DNA of 64,000 nt, taken from assembly GCA_037176845.1 (NCBI GenBank), contig JAYKXP010000005.1, positions 1,116,001 to 1,180,000 on the forward strand, given 5' to 3'. A program made the position numbers and the translations under genes. The DNA is from Paramarasmius palmivorus (Eukaryota > Basidiomycota > Agaricomycetes > Agaricales > Marasmiaceae). Positions 1-11,957 of the stretch are shown piece by piece (the stretch's first letter is position 1; each line of letters starts with the position of its first letter). The notes beneath the pieces were generated by a model. It was not told the DNA's origin, ran no database searches, and worked only from the letters and a program-made list of their open reading frames with translations.

Positions 1-102
1 GCAAGCATCACTGTCGTCTGTGTCGCTATCCATGTCGTGGTTGGAAATAGAAGAGTAAATGTGAGAATCGAAGGAGCGATATGAAGGAGGGAAAGTAGCC
101 AT
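1..102 (-). CDS. N-terminal fragment of unidentified protein (runs off left edge)
   Basis: On the minus strand an ATG at 102-100 opens a frame of 34 codons that stays open to the window edge. The encoded start (MATFPPSYRSFDSH...) ends in a Ser/Asp-rich acidic stretch (DMDSDTDDSD). The context is compatible with a fungal start codon, but too little is present to name the protein. A chance open frame of this length is possible, so confidence is modest. Confidence 0.4.
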   Translation of the reverse strand, partial: MATFPPSYRSFDSHIYSSISNHDMDSDTDDSDAC

Positions 103-3100
103 ATCGAGGAGGATATTGCGAACAAGACGATTACTTTTTATTTACTCCATGGCTAAGCACAAAAAGTCGATGACAGTGGGATAGGGGAAACCACGATTCG
201 ACCGGTCGGTCCCAGCCGAGCAAAACGTGGCCGAGTTCCGGACCCCCAATTCCTGAGAATTCGGATTTCATTTTTTAAACTTTTTACCAAGTCCGCCGGA
301 GCGCCCTTTCCCTTCTCCAGTCACCAAGTCGGTACCAATATTACCTCCTTATTCTTCACGAGTCTTCTCCGAAGTCCTCCTGTGCACACGACCTCAGGCG
401 ACCTCTCTTTTCCTTGGGCAATCTCTGAATCTCTCCAAGATATATCCCCTCTGGCATTCCAGGGACACTCTGATGGCTCCAGACTCTTGACCTTTCTCAA
501 TCTTCAACTGAGATTTGGATGGCATATCATGTTTCGGAGGACCACCCTGGCTTATCCATCTTTAGAAAGAGACCGAATCCGACCAACTAACCGATTCCGT
601 CTCAACGGGTTCAAACCGTTTTTACGATATCCGAGCGTTTGTCTCCTTGGCTAAACTACGCGTTGAATCTACCGATATGCATGATTGCATCACGCATCTT
701 CGAACAGCTTCGAATAAGCACCCAGGGGGTGCCGCCTGCAACCAGCCACTATCACCGGCGACCTGTGTCATGATTGGCATCCGGACTCCAGTCTATACTA
801 ATTACACGCCAGGTAGGACACCCTAAATTTACTATTCGCTCACAAGAAAGGTTTCTTCTCTACTCTGTACGTGCCCAGAGCCCTTTTTCAAATTTAGATG
901 GCATTGGCATTGACAATTTCGACGTGCAGGGGAACCGGGAGTTGTGCAGGCAGGCCTTCTGAGTCTAGATCTTCGCTCTTTCAAAACTGCCTTGAAATGC
1001 AACAAGACCCAGGACTCAATCTCGTTTCTGGTACTTCATGGGATCTGCGTTCCTGTGGCGTTCTACAAAAAGCGAGGGGTCTTACGTCCGCCGACGCCGA
1101 GATCATCTGTTGCAGTGAAAAACGATTCAAATCCGTCACACTTGCTTCTTTGACATCGACACCCTCTTTCTGCGGTTCGGATTCTGCATTTCTCCATTAA
1201 CTGGCCCTACATCGAGCCTTGACATTACTTTTACAGGAAATTGCATCCTCTGACCAATCATGGTCCATCGGCGCATTTCATTATACAGATACCAAATGTT
1301 CCGCTGAGACCAACTTCCAATCTCTGCCACATCAAGTTGAGCATCAACGTTGGGACCACTGATCTCAAATGGCTATTTTCTTGTCTGCTTTAGGACGTCT
1401 TCGGAAATACGGTTTAGCCTTGCGCGAGCTCGATTGCGTCTTGTGTTTTCTGGGGATCCTATGTTGGGATTTTTGTTTCCACTTTGGGAAAAACACGAAG
1501 CGTTCATCGCTGTGAGTCCCTTCCGGCTCAACGTGCGCAAACGCCTGGGAACGGGTTCTACAGCTTCAGTCCATAAGGTTCAAGAACACATGGATGGCGG
1601 CGATGAGTGGGGTCTCTCAGCTCGACGGAATATCCAAATTGTGTTTGCTTCTTTCTCATTCCAACGCTGGTGGGTCCCGCGTTTCACGGATAGTAAAGCC
1701 AGGTCCTAAAATCGACGCATCTTATTCCACCTATCACCTTCGTACCGCCTTTTAAATCTCGACATCACTTCTTCTATTCCGTTCAATCGTTCTAATCTTA
1801 CAAGTTTGTGACATATCGAACGCTGAAGAACCAAATTTCGGACTTTCCGAGTATCGGGAAGCCGCAGTCACCTGGTAAGCAACGATCATTATTTACATGC
1901 CGGCTACTTCTCATATGATGTTCCTTTGGAGGCCCCTCAGCGCTCGAGGAACTGTTTCCGGGATGTTTTGTGAGGAAAAAACGGGCTCGGAGAACAGAGG
2001 GTGCACCGACGTATCACAGAGTGAGTCACACCTATTTTCCAGAACCACGCGTCTTCCCGCCTACTTGATCTTGCCAGGAACAAAGGAATAAACATCGGCT
2101 GCGGTGTAGTACGCCTCAATCAGTCCTTCGCACGACCGTTAACACTGAGTATTCAATATTGTTAGTAAACACGGGGCAGTCAACCTTCAATATTGGTCGT
2201 CAACGTGGCTGCTTTGGCGTCGCAAAGATGACCCGCAGAATACAATATCCTCACCAATGATAACGGTTATTTGTTGTGTACGCAACTTGTGGTCAAGGTA
2301 ATCGAGGTGGGACTTCTAATAGTCAACTTAGGGGGAAAACCCCGAAGAATACTAGCGATACCATTTTGCGTGTCATAATTAGACAGCTCTGTCTGTCTGA
2401 AATTCGGTATTTATTGAATACAGTTACATGTTGATAAGCATGAATCCTCATTTGTTGTTTATTGGCAGAAAAACAGTATGAAAATATGCGCCACATCCCG
2501 CGGTACGTACGTACTATGAGACAGGGACAGGGCATTGGTGAGACTGGTCGAGATTACTATCGCGTCATACGTCTTTGTTTTAATTTTCAGACTTTCAAGA
2601 AGATGCAACCGCAAAGGTATACGCGCTTGAACTTGTCGACAGTGTGACGGACTGAACGAGTACCTATACTCTGGTAGCGTGTTCACCTAGCTGGTGTCTG
2701 AGACTCTGAATCATCCTGACAAATGAATAGAACTTCTTCCGACTCGGAGTCTGACTTGGGTCCATCGTCCCCGGGGAAAGATTGTCCCCATAAATGCCAA
2801 TGAGCTCAATGTGGTAGTGCCAGTGATTGTCGCTGGGCAACGTGTCCTACCCAGAAAGGGTTTGAAGGAAATCAGATGTTCTTCAGCAGTGATACCTGAG
2901 TGATACTAATCAACGCGTCAATACCTTATACCCATCCATCGAGAGAACGGGCGCACGCGCCGTCCCACCAATGACCATATACATATCCATCTTCCCCAGT
3001 GCCGCGATATAAAGTTGATATGAACCGCATGCGTTATGTTGCGATGTACACTCATGCACGCTGGCCCTTTCTTGTCAAAGAAGCCAAATACGCGTGGTTG

Positions 3101-3276
3101 TGGAGGCTGCATACTCTTTCGTGAACCATCTGCGTCTGATGGTAGATCATGACATGCGCTTTGACATCTGACAGTAGGTAATATTGACTTTGTACTTACA
3201 TGGAAAATAACAAGAGCTTCCTCCACCCTAATTTACACTTATGAATAGCTTGTCCGCTGCCCATAACCCGGATCCA
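103..3276. other. 3.2 kb region with no recognisable gene
   Basis: Open frames here are short (up to 119 codons), overlap on both strands and match no family I recognise. The left part is presumably the promoter and 5' leader of the minus-strand gene at the window edge. Pyrimidine-rich tracts (for example 1726-1800) resemble fungal 5' leaders, so an uncalled small or non-coding transcript is possible. No tRNA, long terminal repeat or transposase motif was seen. Confidence 0.5.
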
Positions 3277-4616
3277 TCATCGTTTCTTGAGGGCAGCAAA
3301 ACGCTTGGTTAACGCTTCAAAATCGTCCTCAGGTGGAGGTGCAGGTGCAGCCTTGGCAGGTTTCACATCTGCTTTGTTCTCCTTCGCTTTCTCGTCACCT
3401 TCGTCCTCTGTGGGCGGGATATCGGGGAGCTTTGGGGTGTCCTTGAGCCCATCCTTGGCTTCTGGGAGTTTGATGGTTATGGGCTCGGTGGTCTTGTCAT
3501 CATTCCCCGGTTCCTGAGGCGATTCCTGAGGCGACTTGTCAATATAATCCAAGGGGTTCAACCTGGGTAGTTTCGAGGCACGTACCTTAACATTTCCCTC
3601 AGAATCTCCTGTGCCCTCGGGTGCTTCGTGCTTTGGCAAAAGGGGCCTATAGTCAGCACCGTAGGCTTTGGCTATCTCCGCCATGTACGCCTCGACCAGA
3701 TCGGAAGACGGAGTGAGAACCTCCAACTTTCGAACCACCTGTAACACCGCTATACAGGTCAGCAAATAGTTGTCGAATTCACGGATCGAATGGCTATGTC
3801 ACTTACGCGATCGCTGACACAGTTATCGTCGTTTTCCATTACTTTTACGGCGAATTCACGACCATATTTGTGCATGAGAATGTCACGAAGAACATGGAGC
3901 TCTGTTGGAATGAGTGATTTATGTCCGAATAGATGTCAGTACCGCTCCTATGTTCTTCTGGAGAAGGAGCTGGGTAGAACCCTCACCCTTGAGTTCAGTC
4001 CGTGGCGCAGCATAGATAATCCTGGAACGTAATGGTCGGTATTGGGACACGAATAATAGGAACAATGGAAGAACTCACGAACATACGCCCTCAGAAACCC
4101 CGGGATCTGGTTCTCGCGCACTGATATATCAGTCCGATTGGCCTATTCCAAACATCCGATCTATGCTCACTTTTGGTCCAAGACTCCGAATCTCGCAAGC
4201 AAAAGTTCACAGTAAAGCTCCAACAGCTCTAGAAGCTCGATGTGGATGTCTTCATTGATTACTAGAATCAGCACAATTCAACATCAGCGACCATGCATGA
4301 TATATGTGGGACTCCAAGTACTCACTGCCCTCCACTTTTATCCTAGCCGTTTCAAACTTTCCCCGTTCAATCAAACTGGCAATGTCCCGTCTGGCAGCCT
4401 TGGCTTGTGCCTCCTTCTTCTGCTGAAGCGTCCTTAGCCGTTGCACGGAGAGTCTAGACACCGAAGTGATGAATCGTGATAAATCTCGGTACGGTTCCGC
4501 GACATGGTACAGAGCGATTTACCGAAGCTGAACCTGTGAATATGTCGTCAGCAGCATATCTTAGGGTAGTTTGGCAGGGTGCAGACCTTCGCTTTAGCAG
4601 AGTTCCATGGAGGCAT
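3277..4616 (-). CDS. IST1: IST1-like ESCRT-III-associated protein
   Basis: IST1 binds ESCRT-III (Did2) and Vps4 and tunes multivesicular-body sorting at endosomes. The gene reads in eight exons: 4616-4587, 4533-4523, 4453-4326, 4261-4171, 4120-4079, 4021-3987, 3901-3807 and 3738-3277. They sum to exactly 297 codons plus stop. The spliced N-terminus MPPWNSAKAKVQLRLSVQRL and the following LQQKKEAQAK and ARIKVEGIINED stretches match the helical IST1 (Vps4-regulating) domain. VSEGVCSIIYAAPRTELKEL and MHKYGREFAVKVMEND are hallmark segments. The C-terminal 110 or so residues are acidic and Pro/Lys-rich, as expected for the linker that carries MIT-interacting motifs. Exon 2 is only 11 nt. The start was chosen because it gives the family's short basic N-terminus. 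The identity is secure. Confidence 0.95.
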
Positions 4617-4806
4617 TGAGTTTCACAGTTGATTGTAATGACGGATAGAAGACAAGAAGGTTTATTTATCACAATCCCACGGCTCGACGTTTTCGTCATC
4701 TCAAGGCTTTTAAGATGGATGATTGGTTTCAAAATTCAAGTACACTTCTTTTTTGGGGGCTATATTTCTATTCCTATGTACGCATTACATGTCTATATAC
4801 CCGTCT

Positions 4807-6773
4807 TCAGTCATCCCATTCATCACCCCATATGTTCCGAGCCAATATATGACCACATTCGTCGAGATGCGAATGGCCCTCAACAAATCGACCAGTGCCT
4901 TCCAGACAGAGGGTTGGGCTCTTCCCACAGCCATTCGAGTCGGCTAGATCGACATCGAACTCCTCGGCATCATAGATATCAACTAAACCATCTAATCCTT
5001 CCTCTGTATCTCCAAACGCCTCTCCGGAATGATCCTGATTAAGCTGGCGAAGTTCATGCGGGTCTGCAAACCGTACAACTCTAACGGTATTATTTTTCCA
5101 GCTAGCTCTCAACAATTGCCGTTTTTTCACTAACTGAGCAACTCCCTCGGCCCAGCCTTCCTCCCATTTCGTTCGGATCACCTTGAATAGGGCTTCGCGA
5201 GCTGGAACGTTGGAAGCCGCAGGGTGTAACGGCGCCACGTCAGTTGCAAACGAGCGCAACGTCGGTATTGTCGGCAAGATACGAATCTTTTGTCTAGGAT
5301 TTATTGGCCGCTTGGGGACTCCCGGTCCTCCGCCGATAATTGGAAGAGTTAGGGAATTCTTCATATTCTCCGGCTGTAGAAAAGGCGGAGGAGAAGGAAG
5401 TTCTTCTTTCCTCAAGGATATAGTCGCTGTTGCTACGCCTTTCCGTCCCTTCTTTGTCTTCTTAGCCCTAGACAAGTTGTTGGCGGACGAAGACGAACCG
5501 GCAGCTTCCACACTACCCGCTTGGGCTCTTTTGTATTCGCATAGCCGTTCGAGCCATTGCGTGACTTTCTCTTCGCGTTCCTGAGCCTTATAAGACCCAG
5601 CCGTTGCGAGTGATTTTGCCAGTGCTGCCCACTCGCCGCAGTTGTTACGAACACAAAGCTCTCCGGGAAGTAATCCGCACTTGTCCATGATCAAATGCCG
5701 AAGACTTGGGAATCGCCCCAGAATCGACGAGATGTTTGATCCAGGTATCGCGGTAGTAGCGACATCGAGTAAGGTGAGATGCGGCGAAGCCGTAAGGCGT
5801 GCGTATTCGTGCGTGTATAGCTGCCGGATCCTCTCAGCCTCCTCTTCGGAATCAGAGCTATCATTCGCCGGCCTCAATGCACCGAATGAAGGTGGATTCG
5901 GTGGGGGTGGTTGAGTGAATGCCAGAATGTTTCGACCAGGAATGCGAAAACGTAGTGACGTCAGGGTAGCTCGGATAGTTGGTGAGCGAAGAAGAATAGC
6001 AAGAGCTGGGTCGATTTGGAAAAAGACTAGGGGCTGAGCAAAACCTAGCGAGTTGCCCCTGATAACGGACGTATGTTTTTGCTGGTCAAAAGGATCCTGG
6101 GCAATCGATAATGATGGCAAGAGGGCCTTGGGCCAGCGAGCGAGTGCGTATAATGTACTGTCAAAGTACGACCCCTGCAGAAATGGGTAATGAGTCCCCA
6201 TTGAACAATACAAGATGATGATTTTCTCACTTGAAGAAACTGGTGGTACGTAGCTTTCTCGACGCTAGGGAGTAATAGCTTTAGTGTATGTAATTCCATT
6301 GAAGAAACAGATATGACACACTATGGCTTGAATCTTATGGACAAGTCCTTCAAATTTCCTACGCAAGTCAAACACCGATTCCCCTTCGATAGCTTTGTGA
6401 TATCGAGCAGTTCCTCCAAGTGCTCAGGTTTGAAGTTTAATGGACCAACCCATAGAATGAGTCCCCTGAGATTTGGTAGCAAATGAATGATGTCCAGAAG
6501 AATTTCTGGATCTGCATTCCAACACTCCAACGCGAAGAAGTGGACCCAGGACGTGACACGATTGTGTTCATCATTCGAGGAACGTAACCGAAGATAGAGT
6601 TTTGGGAGCTGATCTGCGCGTTTTATCCGGATGCTACTGAAGAGTCCTTGCTGAGGTATTGGGGCATATGGAAGTGCTCTTGAGAGAGCGAGAACAGTTT
6701 GCTGAATAGAGTGTGATGGTACATGGGAAAGGATGGACTCGTAAAGTTCACCTGGAAGCGTCGACAATGACAT
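4807..6773 (-). CDS. F-box-type protein of basidiomycete family, 617 aa
   Basis: Three exons (6773-6322, 6264-6231, 6174-4807) give 617 codons plus stop with clean GT-AG joins. The protein begins MSLSTLPGELYESILSHV, which resembles a degenerate F-box (an LPxEL...IL pattern). Two intron removals restore the run FKPYVEKATYHQFLQGSYFD. Downstream are leucine-rich stretches (LSSILGRFPSLRHLIMDKCG), an Arg/Lys-rich low-complexity section (AKKTKKGRKG) and an acidic C-terminus ending WGDEWDD. The product may be an SCF substrate adaptor, but that is inferred only from the F-box-like N-terminus. It lies 190 bp upstream of IST1 on the same strand and probably has its own promoter. The splicing model is strong and the function is uncertain. 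Confidence 0.8.
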
Positions 6774-8761
6774 TCGGTATCAGGGCAAAAACCTGAGGCC
6801 TGAGCGCCAACGCGTACCTCCTTCAACTCCATCGTCCTGCTGCTCCTCTCATCGCTGACTTCCCGTCCAGTTCGGCTCTTTTATGAACGAATTTGGTGGG
6901 CGAGAATTGACGTGGAATGTCTCTTTCTAATCTACTTAATTTCAGCTACCGACCAATATTTAACAGCAATACGGATAGAATATGATATCTGTGTGATATG
7001 CCATGAAGCTCTGGGAATCTGGTGAGTCTTTGTATTTTTGTCGGCTTGCAACTCATTTTCAGCAAGAGGTCCTAGTGATAATTCCATACCCAAATACCAG
7101 AGACGAGGCAGAGCGAATAGTAACGGGCTATACAGGTGAGCAATGAAGCGGCTCTCATCCGTATCAGAGTCTGTCGAATTTGACCCTCCAGATTCTGGAG
7201 ATACCTTTAGAACGAGTCGCAAGGCGACTCGCAGGCCCTTTCCTCTCCAAACGACCCAGAAGCAGCATCGACATCGACCCAGGTGCTTTGTCGATATTAG
7301 CTCGATACAAATTCTCACTTCCAAGGGTGTTGCATGGGATACCATACTGCGAATTACCACTGCATGGCTCGATATCATGTTGTACTTAGGTCTGGCTCGA
7401 CTAGCAATGCACACCAGGACAAGTTAGGCTTCAACAAGTGTCACGGTCCCATTTAGCGTTTCCTAGCTGTTGTGGTGCTCGCCTGCTACTCGTTTCTTGA
7501 GAAAAGGATCTGGGTGCTGCAGGGGTGGTCCATTTCAGAGTGCACATCAGACTGCCGAATTGACCTTACCTTCTTGCCCTGGTATAGTATATTCGCCTCT
7601 TATAAATTATCTGTATTGCAATCTTCGTGCAAGAAAGGCATATATAGGTACAATTGCTTCTGAACTCTCCCACCAGAGCATCCTGTCTGCGTCTGGCAGT
7701 GTTCCATTGCAGACGTGAGAAGGGTTCACTACACCCAATCCAACACCAAACGCATGCTCAGTACTCAGTACTCAGCACTCAGACCTGGCTTTTACCCCGA
7801 TTCGATGTTATTGTGAATGCTGAAATGATACCGCAAACACTGAGGAAGCTACGGCTGTCTTTGGGGAAAAACTGGATTGGCATAGTATATGAGGTAACTG
7901 AGTACTCGGATTTCTTGAGCTGAGCGATAACAGATGTATGTTACTTGCAGGGAATCGATATGTCCTTAGTAAGTACTACCCACACAATGTAATTATAAGT
8001 CATGTAACGAATACGCTTCTTGTCAGAGCTGGTCCAGCAAGAGACCGGCATGGACCTATCCACTGACAGAGTCTATACCAAAACCTGCCTTCTGAACCAT
8101 CATGCAATATTTTCCAGATTCTACCAATCATTTTGCTAACTCCGAGAACTATCCAAGTCTCGACACAAGCGAGAAGGGTTGCGACCTTGTTGATATAGCT
8201 GTTTCCATCTTGTAGTAACCATATCCTGTGTGAATGTCGGTTATGGTGAAAAGCCACGGGCGTCGGGCATCGACGTCAAAGCCTTGCCGGTGTCGATGAT
8301 AAGGAGTAGCAATGAATGGGCTGAGCGTCCAAAGGAATGGTACCGGGAATGCGTCGACAAAGACAACTCGAGACACCCGAAGGGCAGCAACGAGTTAGAC
8401 TCGAAACTCGGGAGCATTCCAATGTCCCATGCTCCTATAGCTATCTATGGTACCACTTTTGCATGACCTAGGTGAAATAATGCCATCAGTGTACGATACA
8501 TACAAGAAAGGAAGGCTTGATTCACCGATACAGGGGAAGCAGTGTATTCCGAAATTTAGCATGAGCTCATCCAGAGGTATCTGCTACTTTACAATAAAAA
8601 CGAGCTACAACGAAAAGCGTTTAGAAAATAAGTATACGAAGCAAAGAAGAACGAAGGTGTGCTCGGGTATTCACCTCGTTATGGAAAGAACGAAGACTAC
8701 TGTAAATTTTGGGTGCAACATGTACGTATGGTGTATTTAAAGCGTTTTATGAGCATAAGTC
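6774..8761. other. 2 kb region with no confident gene
   Basis: The longest frames (160 codons minus at 6932-7414, 94 codons plus at 7143-7427) overlap antisense and match nothing I know. Part is promoter for the F-box-type gene at its left and 3' flank for the RNA-binding gene at its right. A short tandem CTCAGTA-like repeat lies at 7757-7782. A decayed gene cannot be excluded. Confidence 0.45.
7757..7782. repeat. Short tandem heptamer repeat (CTCAGTA-like)
   Basis: Two copies of CTCAGTA are followed by the variant CTCAGCACTCAG. This is a minor microsatellite in an intergenic region with no evident function. Confidence 0.6.
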
Positions 8762-11610
8762 TTAAGGACGCTTGGGCTGCTGTGACGCAGAGACATCATT
8801 AGCGACGGAGACATGTACTACTGGAAGGAATTTACCATGTATGCCATGTACTGCTGGTAGTTTCCGGCTGGGGGAGCCGCCCCGTTACCGGGAGGTGGTG
8901 TACCCATCATCTGAGGCGGAGGAGGCGGCATAAACCCAGGCATTCCTGGAGGGGGCGCAGAACCTGGAGGTTGCTGAGCACCTTGTAACAGCGCCAGTAT
9001 ATTCGGAGGAAGCCCGGCCAATGCACCAGCAGGTGGTTGTGGCGGCGATGCAGCCGTTTGAACCCCTGGTTGCACTGGTTGAGGTGTCGACGATGATGGC
9101 GGGGGCACACCTCCGTACATGTTTGGTGGAGGTACTGCGCCTGGATAAGGTGGCTGGGGCATAGATCCTGCTGGAGGTGGGTAGTATGAATTCCCAGAGC
9201 CTGGAATAGGTGGCATGCCTGGAGGCATTCCAGGAATCGGAGGTGCCGAAGGCGCTGCTGAGGTCGCCGGTGCAACATTACCAGAGCCAGGCTGTTTTAG
9301 AGCAGCCAGGAGCTGGAGAGGGGTCAGATAGAGAAATGTGAAGTGAGTAAATAAACATACCTGCTGTACTTTCTTGGCTGCCCCGAGACGGTCTTCGGAC
9401 TAATTGACGATATTAATCAGAAGAGTGTCTGCACGAACCGCATAGAACTTACCTGGTCTGCTGCACCAGGAACTGGCACAGGTGGCTGAGCGAACGGCAG
9501 CGGGGGCGGGGGCGGTGGTGGGTTATTGTACCCGCCACCAGCGTTCCCAAACTGAGGGGCATCATATCGGTCACCATAGCCTCCATCTCTCCTACTATTC
9601 CAATCATCATCAAAACGACCACGATTGCCGCCGCCGCCGCCACCACCACCACCACCACCGCCGCCGCCACGCCCGCCACGGTCCCGTCCCCAGTTGTCTC
9701 GTCGGTCGTGACCATGACCATCGTCATCGTAACTTCCACGATTTCCACCACGACCTCTTCCGCGATTACCGCGACCGCCGCCACGACCGCCTCGTCTGCC
9801 CCCATCATCACCCCATTGATCGTCTCGGTTTCGTCTGTCCGGACTGAATATGTTCAGTGTGAGAAATCTTTCAACGGAATGAACGTAAGTTATGCTTACC
9901 GGTGTGACCCTTGCGCTCCACCATCATTGCGGTCCCAAGCGAAGACAACCTCCATCACACCATCTTGCAAAGCTTCATGTCGTAGACGCTCGAAAGCATC
10001 GTCACATGCCTAAAGTAATTGAGAATTTCGTGGCAGGATCAGGGCTCGGAATGACTCACCCTTGTGTCGTAGTACTCGACGTAGCGAGAACTGGACAAAA
10101 CGTTAGCTTCTTCGAGAAGACGAAAGATGAATACATACTCGATCCGGTCTCCAACAAGTTGTATGGACTTCACGTCGCCAAACTGTTGGAACTTCCGTCG
10201 CACTTCGTTTTCGTCGATCATTTGGCCAGACGCGGAGTTCCGGAGTGTGACTTGAAGGCATCCTTGAAGTTGCTATGGCGGAGATAAGTTTTGACTGGGA
10301 TTTTAGCCAACGAAAGCGCCTTACAGTGTTCTTTTCACCGTCTTTGTCATCACGGGGTAGAGAGTAGTGAACATCAATCTGTTGAAAAAGAGTTTGAATG
10401 ACCTGTAGTCGGGAACCGAATGTCCACTTACGGGTCTCCCACTAATTTCGGAGCCTTGCAACCTCTCCCGTGCGCGTTCTGCGGCGCGAAGGTCGAACTG
10501 ATGACGACTATCTGAGCGTCTATCGAAGCTAGCCAATAATTTGACTCACATAAGTCACAAAGACCATGCCGCGTGTTGATATGAGGTCAAAAAACGTCTT
10601 AATATCTCCATGTTCTTCGAACATACGGCGAACATCTTGACTACTGGTTTCGTACTAAGAGTTTCGTCAGCTTCCTTGTCGAAACGAAGACCCGGAAGAG
10701 GCACGGATGTCGAAAAGAAGCAAGCTTGATAAACTTGCCTTGATGTTTCGGATGAACAGCGTTCGACATGGGCGCTCTCGCTGAATCCGCTCTTCAATGA
10801 TGGAATCATGAACTTTTTCTTGCCTGTCCTTATGAACAGCCCCTGGCCTCCGGATGCGACCGAAACTGTCTTCTTCAGATCCGTCTATACAAAACGATAA
10901 CCAGAAGTGAGTTTTCCTGACGATATGGAGACAAAAAAACTGAATGAAAGCGGAGACGTATCAAATTTTCACCACCACCACGGCACACATCCTAGTTCCT
11001 CAAGGTTCTGCGCATTGACGCGCACCTCAGTGGACTTGAGCTAACGCAGAGTTTCACTTTCTTTCCAGCATTCAGAAGTGACGCCTAACTCTCCAAATCA
11101 ATCCACGTCGCCCCCGCTCAAGGAAAGAACTCAGTGGCTTGACCTCGCAAGACTCGAGTGCCTCAGAAGATTCAAGTATGCGCGTCGCGGTGCGAAAAAA
11201 GCGAAACGTCCCCCTGTAGTTTTCACTGTTCAAAATTCAATCTCAAGAAGCGCACCTTCACTTTTGCCGTAACCGCCCTGATTATAGCCATACTGCTGAG
11301 ATGAAGGGCTCCCGTAGTTTTGGTAGTATGAACCGGAATTATCATATGAGTTGTAACCGTTCATGTCGTCTTGAGGGCCTTGGTCATAGCCGCCGTAGTT
11401 CATCGCACCACCGTCATACCCACCACCACCACCAGCACCACCACCAGCACCCCAACCACCACCTCCGCCGCCGCGACCACGGCCATATCCTCGACCTCGA
11501 TTGCCGCCGCCGCCGCCGCCTCTGTGGTGTCTCTCTGGCCCTGGACCTGAATTAGAGCCTCCACGATGACCGTCGTAGCCTCCTCCACCATAAGGATGGT
11601 GCCGATTCAT
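8762..11610 (-). CDS. Two-RRM RNA-binding protein with RGG/Gly-rich and Pro-rich regions
   Basis: The N-terminal exon (11610 to about 11236) encodes a Gly-rich, RGG-containing region starting MNRHHPYGGGGYDGHRGG. After a long intron, RRM1 reads CRTLFIRNIKYETSSQDVRR, then GDIKTFFDL and GMVFVTYFDLRAAERA. RRM2 includes LQVTLRNSAS and VRRKFQQFGDVKSI. A second RGG/poly-Gly block follows, then a Pro/Gly-rich tail (PPGMPPIPGS). The last intron joins AYM to QPKRP and the stop at 8762-8764; without it the frame would stop at 8818. The tandem RRM layout recalls fungal Mei2-like proteins, so a role in mRNA metabolism is likely, but the ortholog is not certain. One intron (10738-10655) has a GC donor. The exact end of exon 1 is ambiguous between two GT sites a few bases apart. 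The gene diverges from the Rab5 gene. Confidence 0.85.
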
Positions 11611-11957
11611 TTTTTTCAGACTTTGTTGGGGTCAAGGCGCAGTAACGCTCAGTGACGTGTCGTATTGTTGGATCCGAACCGAAGGAAATAAAAACTTCTT
11701 GGTCGAGAATGGCAGTGAAAACGGTTGATGTAGAGTCGACTTTCGACTTCACGAACTCAACTCAGGTTGACTGATGCAAGGAAGAGCGATGCAGGCAGAT
11801 GTTGATGATGATGGATCGTTCGGGAGCAAGTCAGAAAAAAGGTCTGTTGCTGAGCAAATCGAACGACAAAAATGATTTCGGCAATTGCCGTGGTCACTGG
11901 AGCCCCCACTTGCCTTCACTTGCAGTGCTACAGCATCCCATCCTCCTTCACTTCACC
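11611..11957. promoter_or_regulatory. Divergent promoter region, RRM gene / Rab5 gene
   Basis: This 347 bp interval separates the two start codons of divergently transcribed genes and must carry both 5' leaders and promoters. A pyrimidine-rich tract at about 11925-11955 precedes the Rab5 ATG, as is common in fungi. No specific operator was recognised. Confidence 0.6.

Noticed and set aside
1532..1600. Kinase-like glycine loop (RLGTGSTASVHKVQEH) in a plus-strand frame
   Set aside because: No downstream lysine, HRD or DFG motifs in any frame and the reading frame ends soon after; chance similarity.
6932..7427. 160-codon minus frame and overlapping plus frames
   Set aside because: No family resemblance, no splice-supported extension and strong antisense overlap.
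9602..9673. CCG/CCA trinucleotide microsatellite as a separate repeat element
   Set aside because: It encodes the poly-Gly part of the RNA-binding protein and needs no separate explanation.
9482..10287. Plus-strand open frames of 101-131 codons
   Set aside because: They are antisense to Gly-rich and RRM exons of the minus-strand gene and have His/Arg-biased composition that is the complement of RGG codons.
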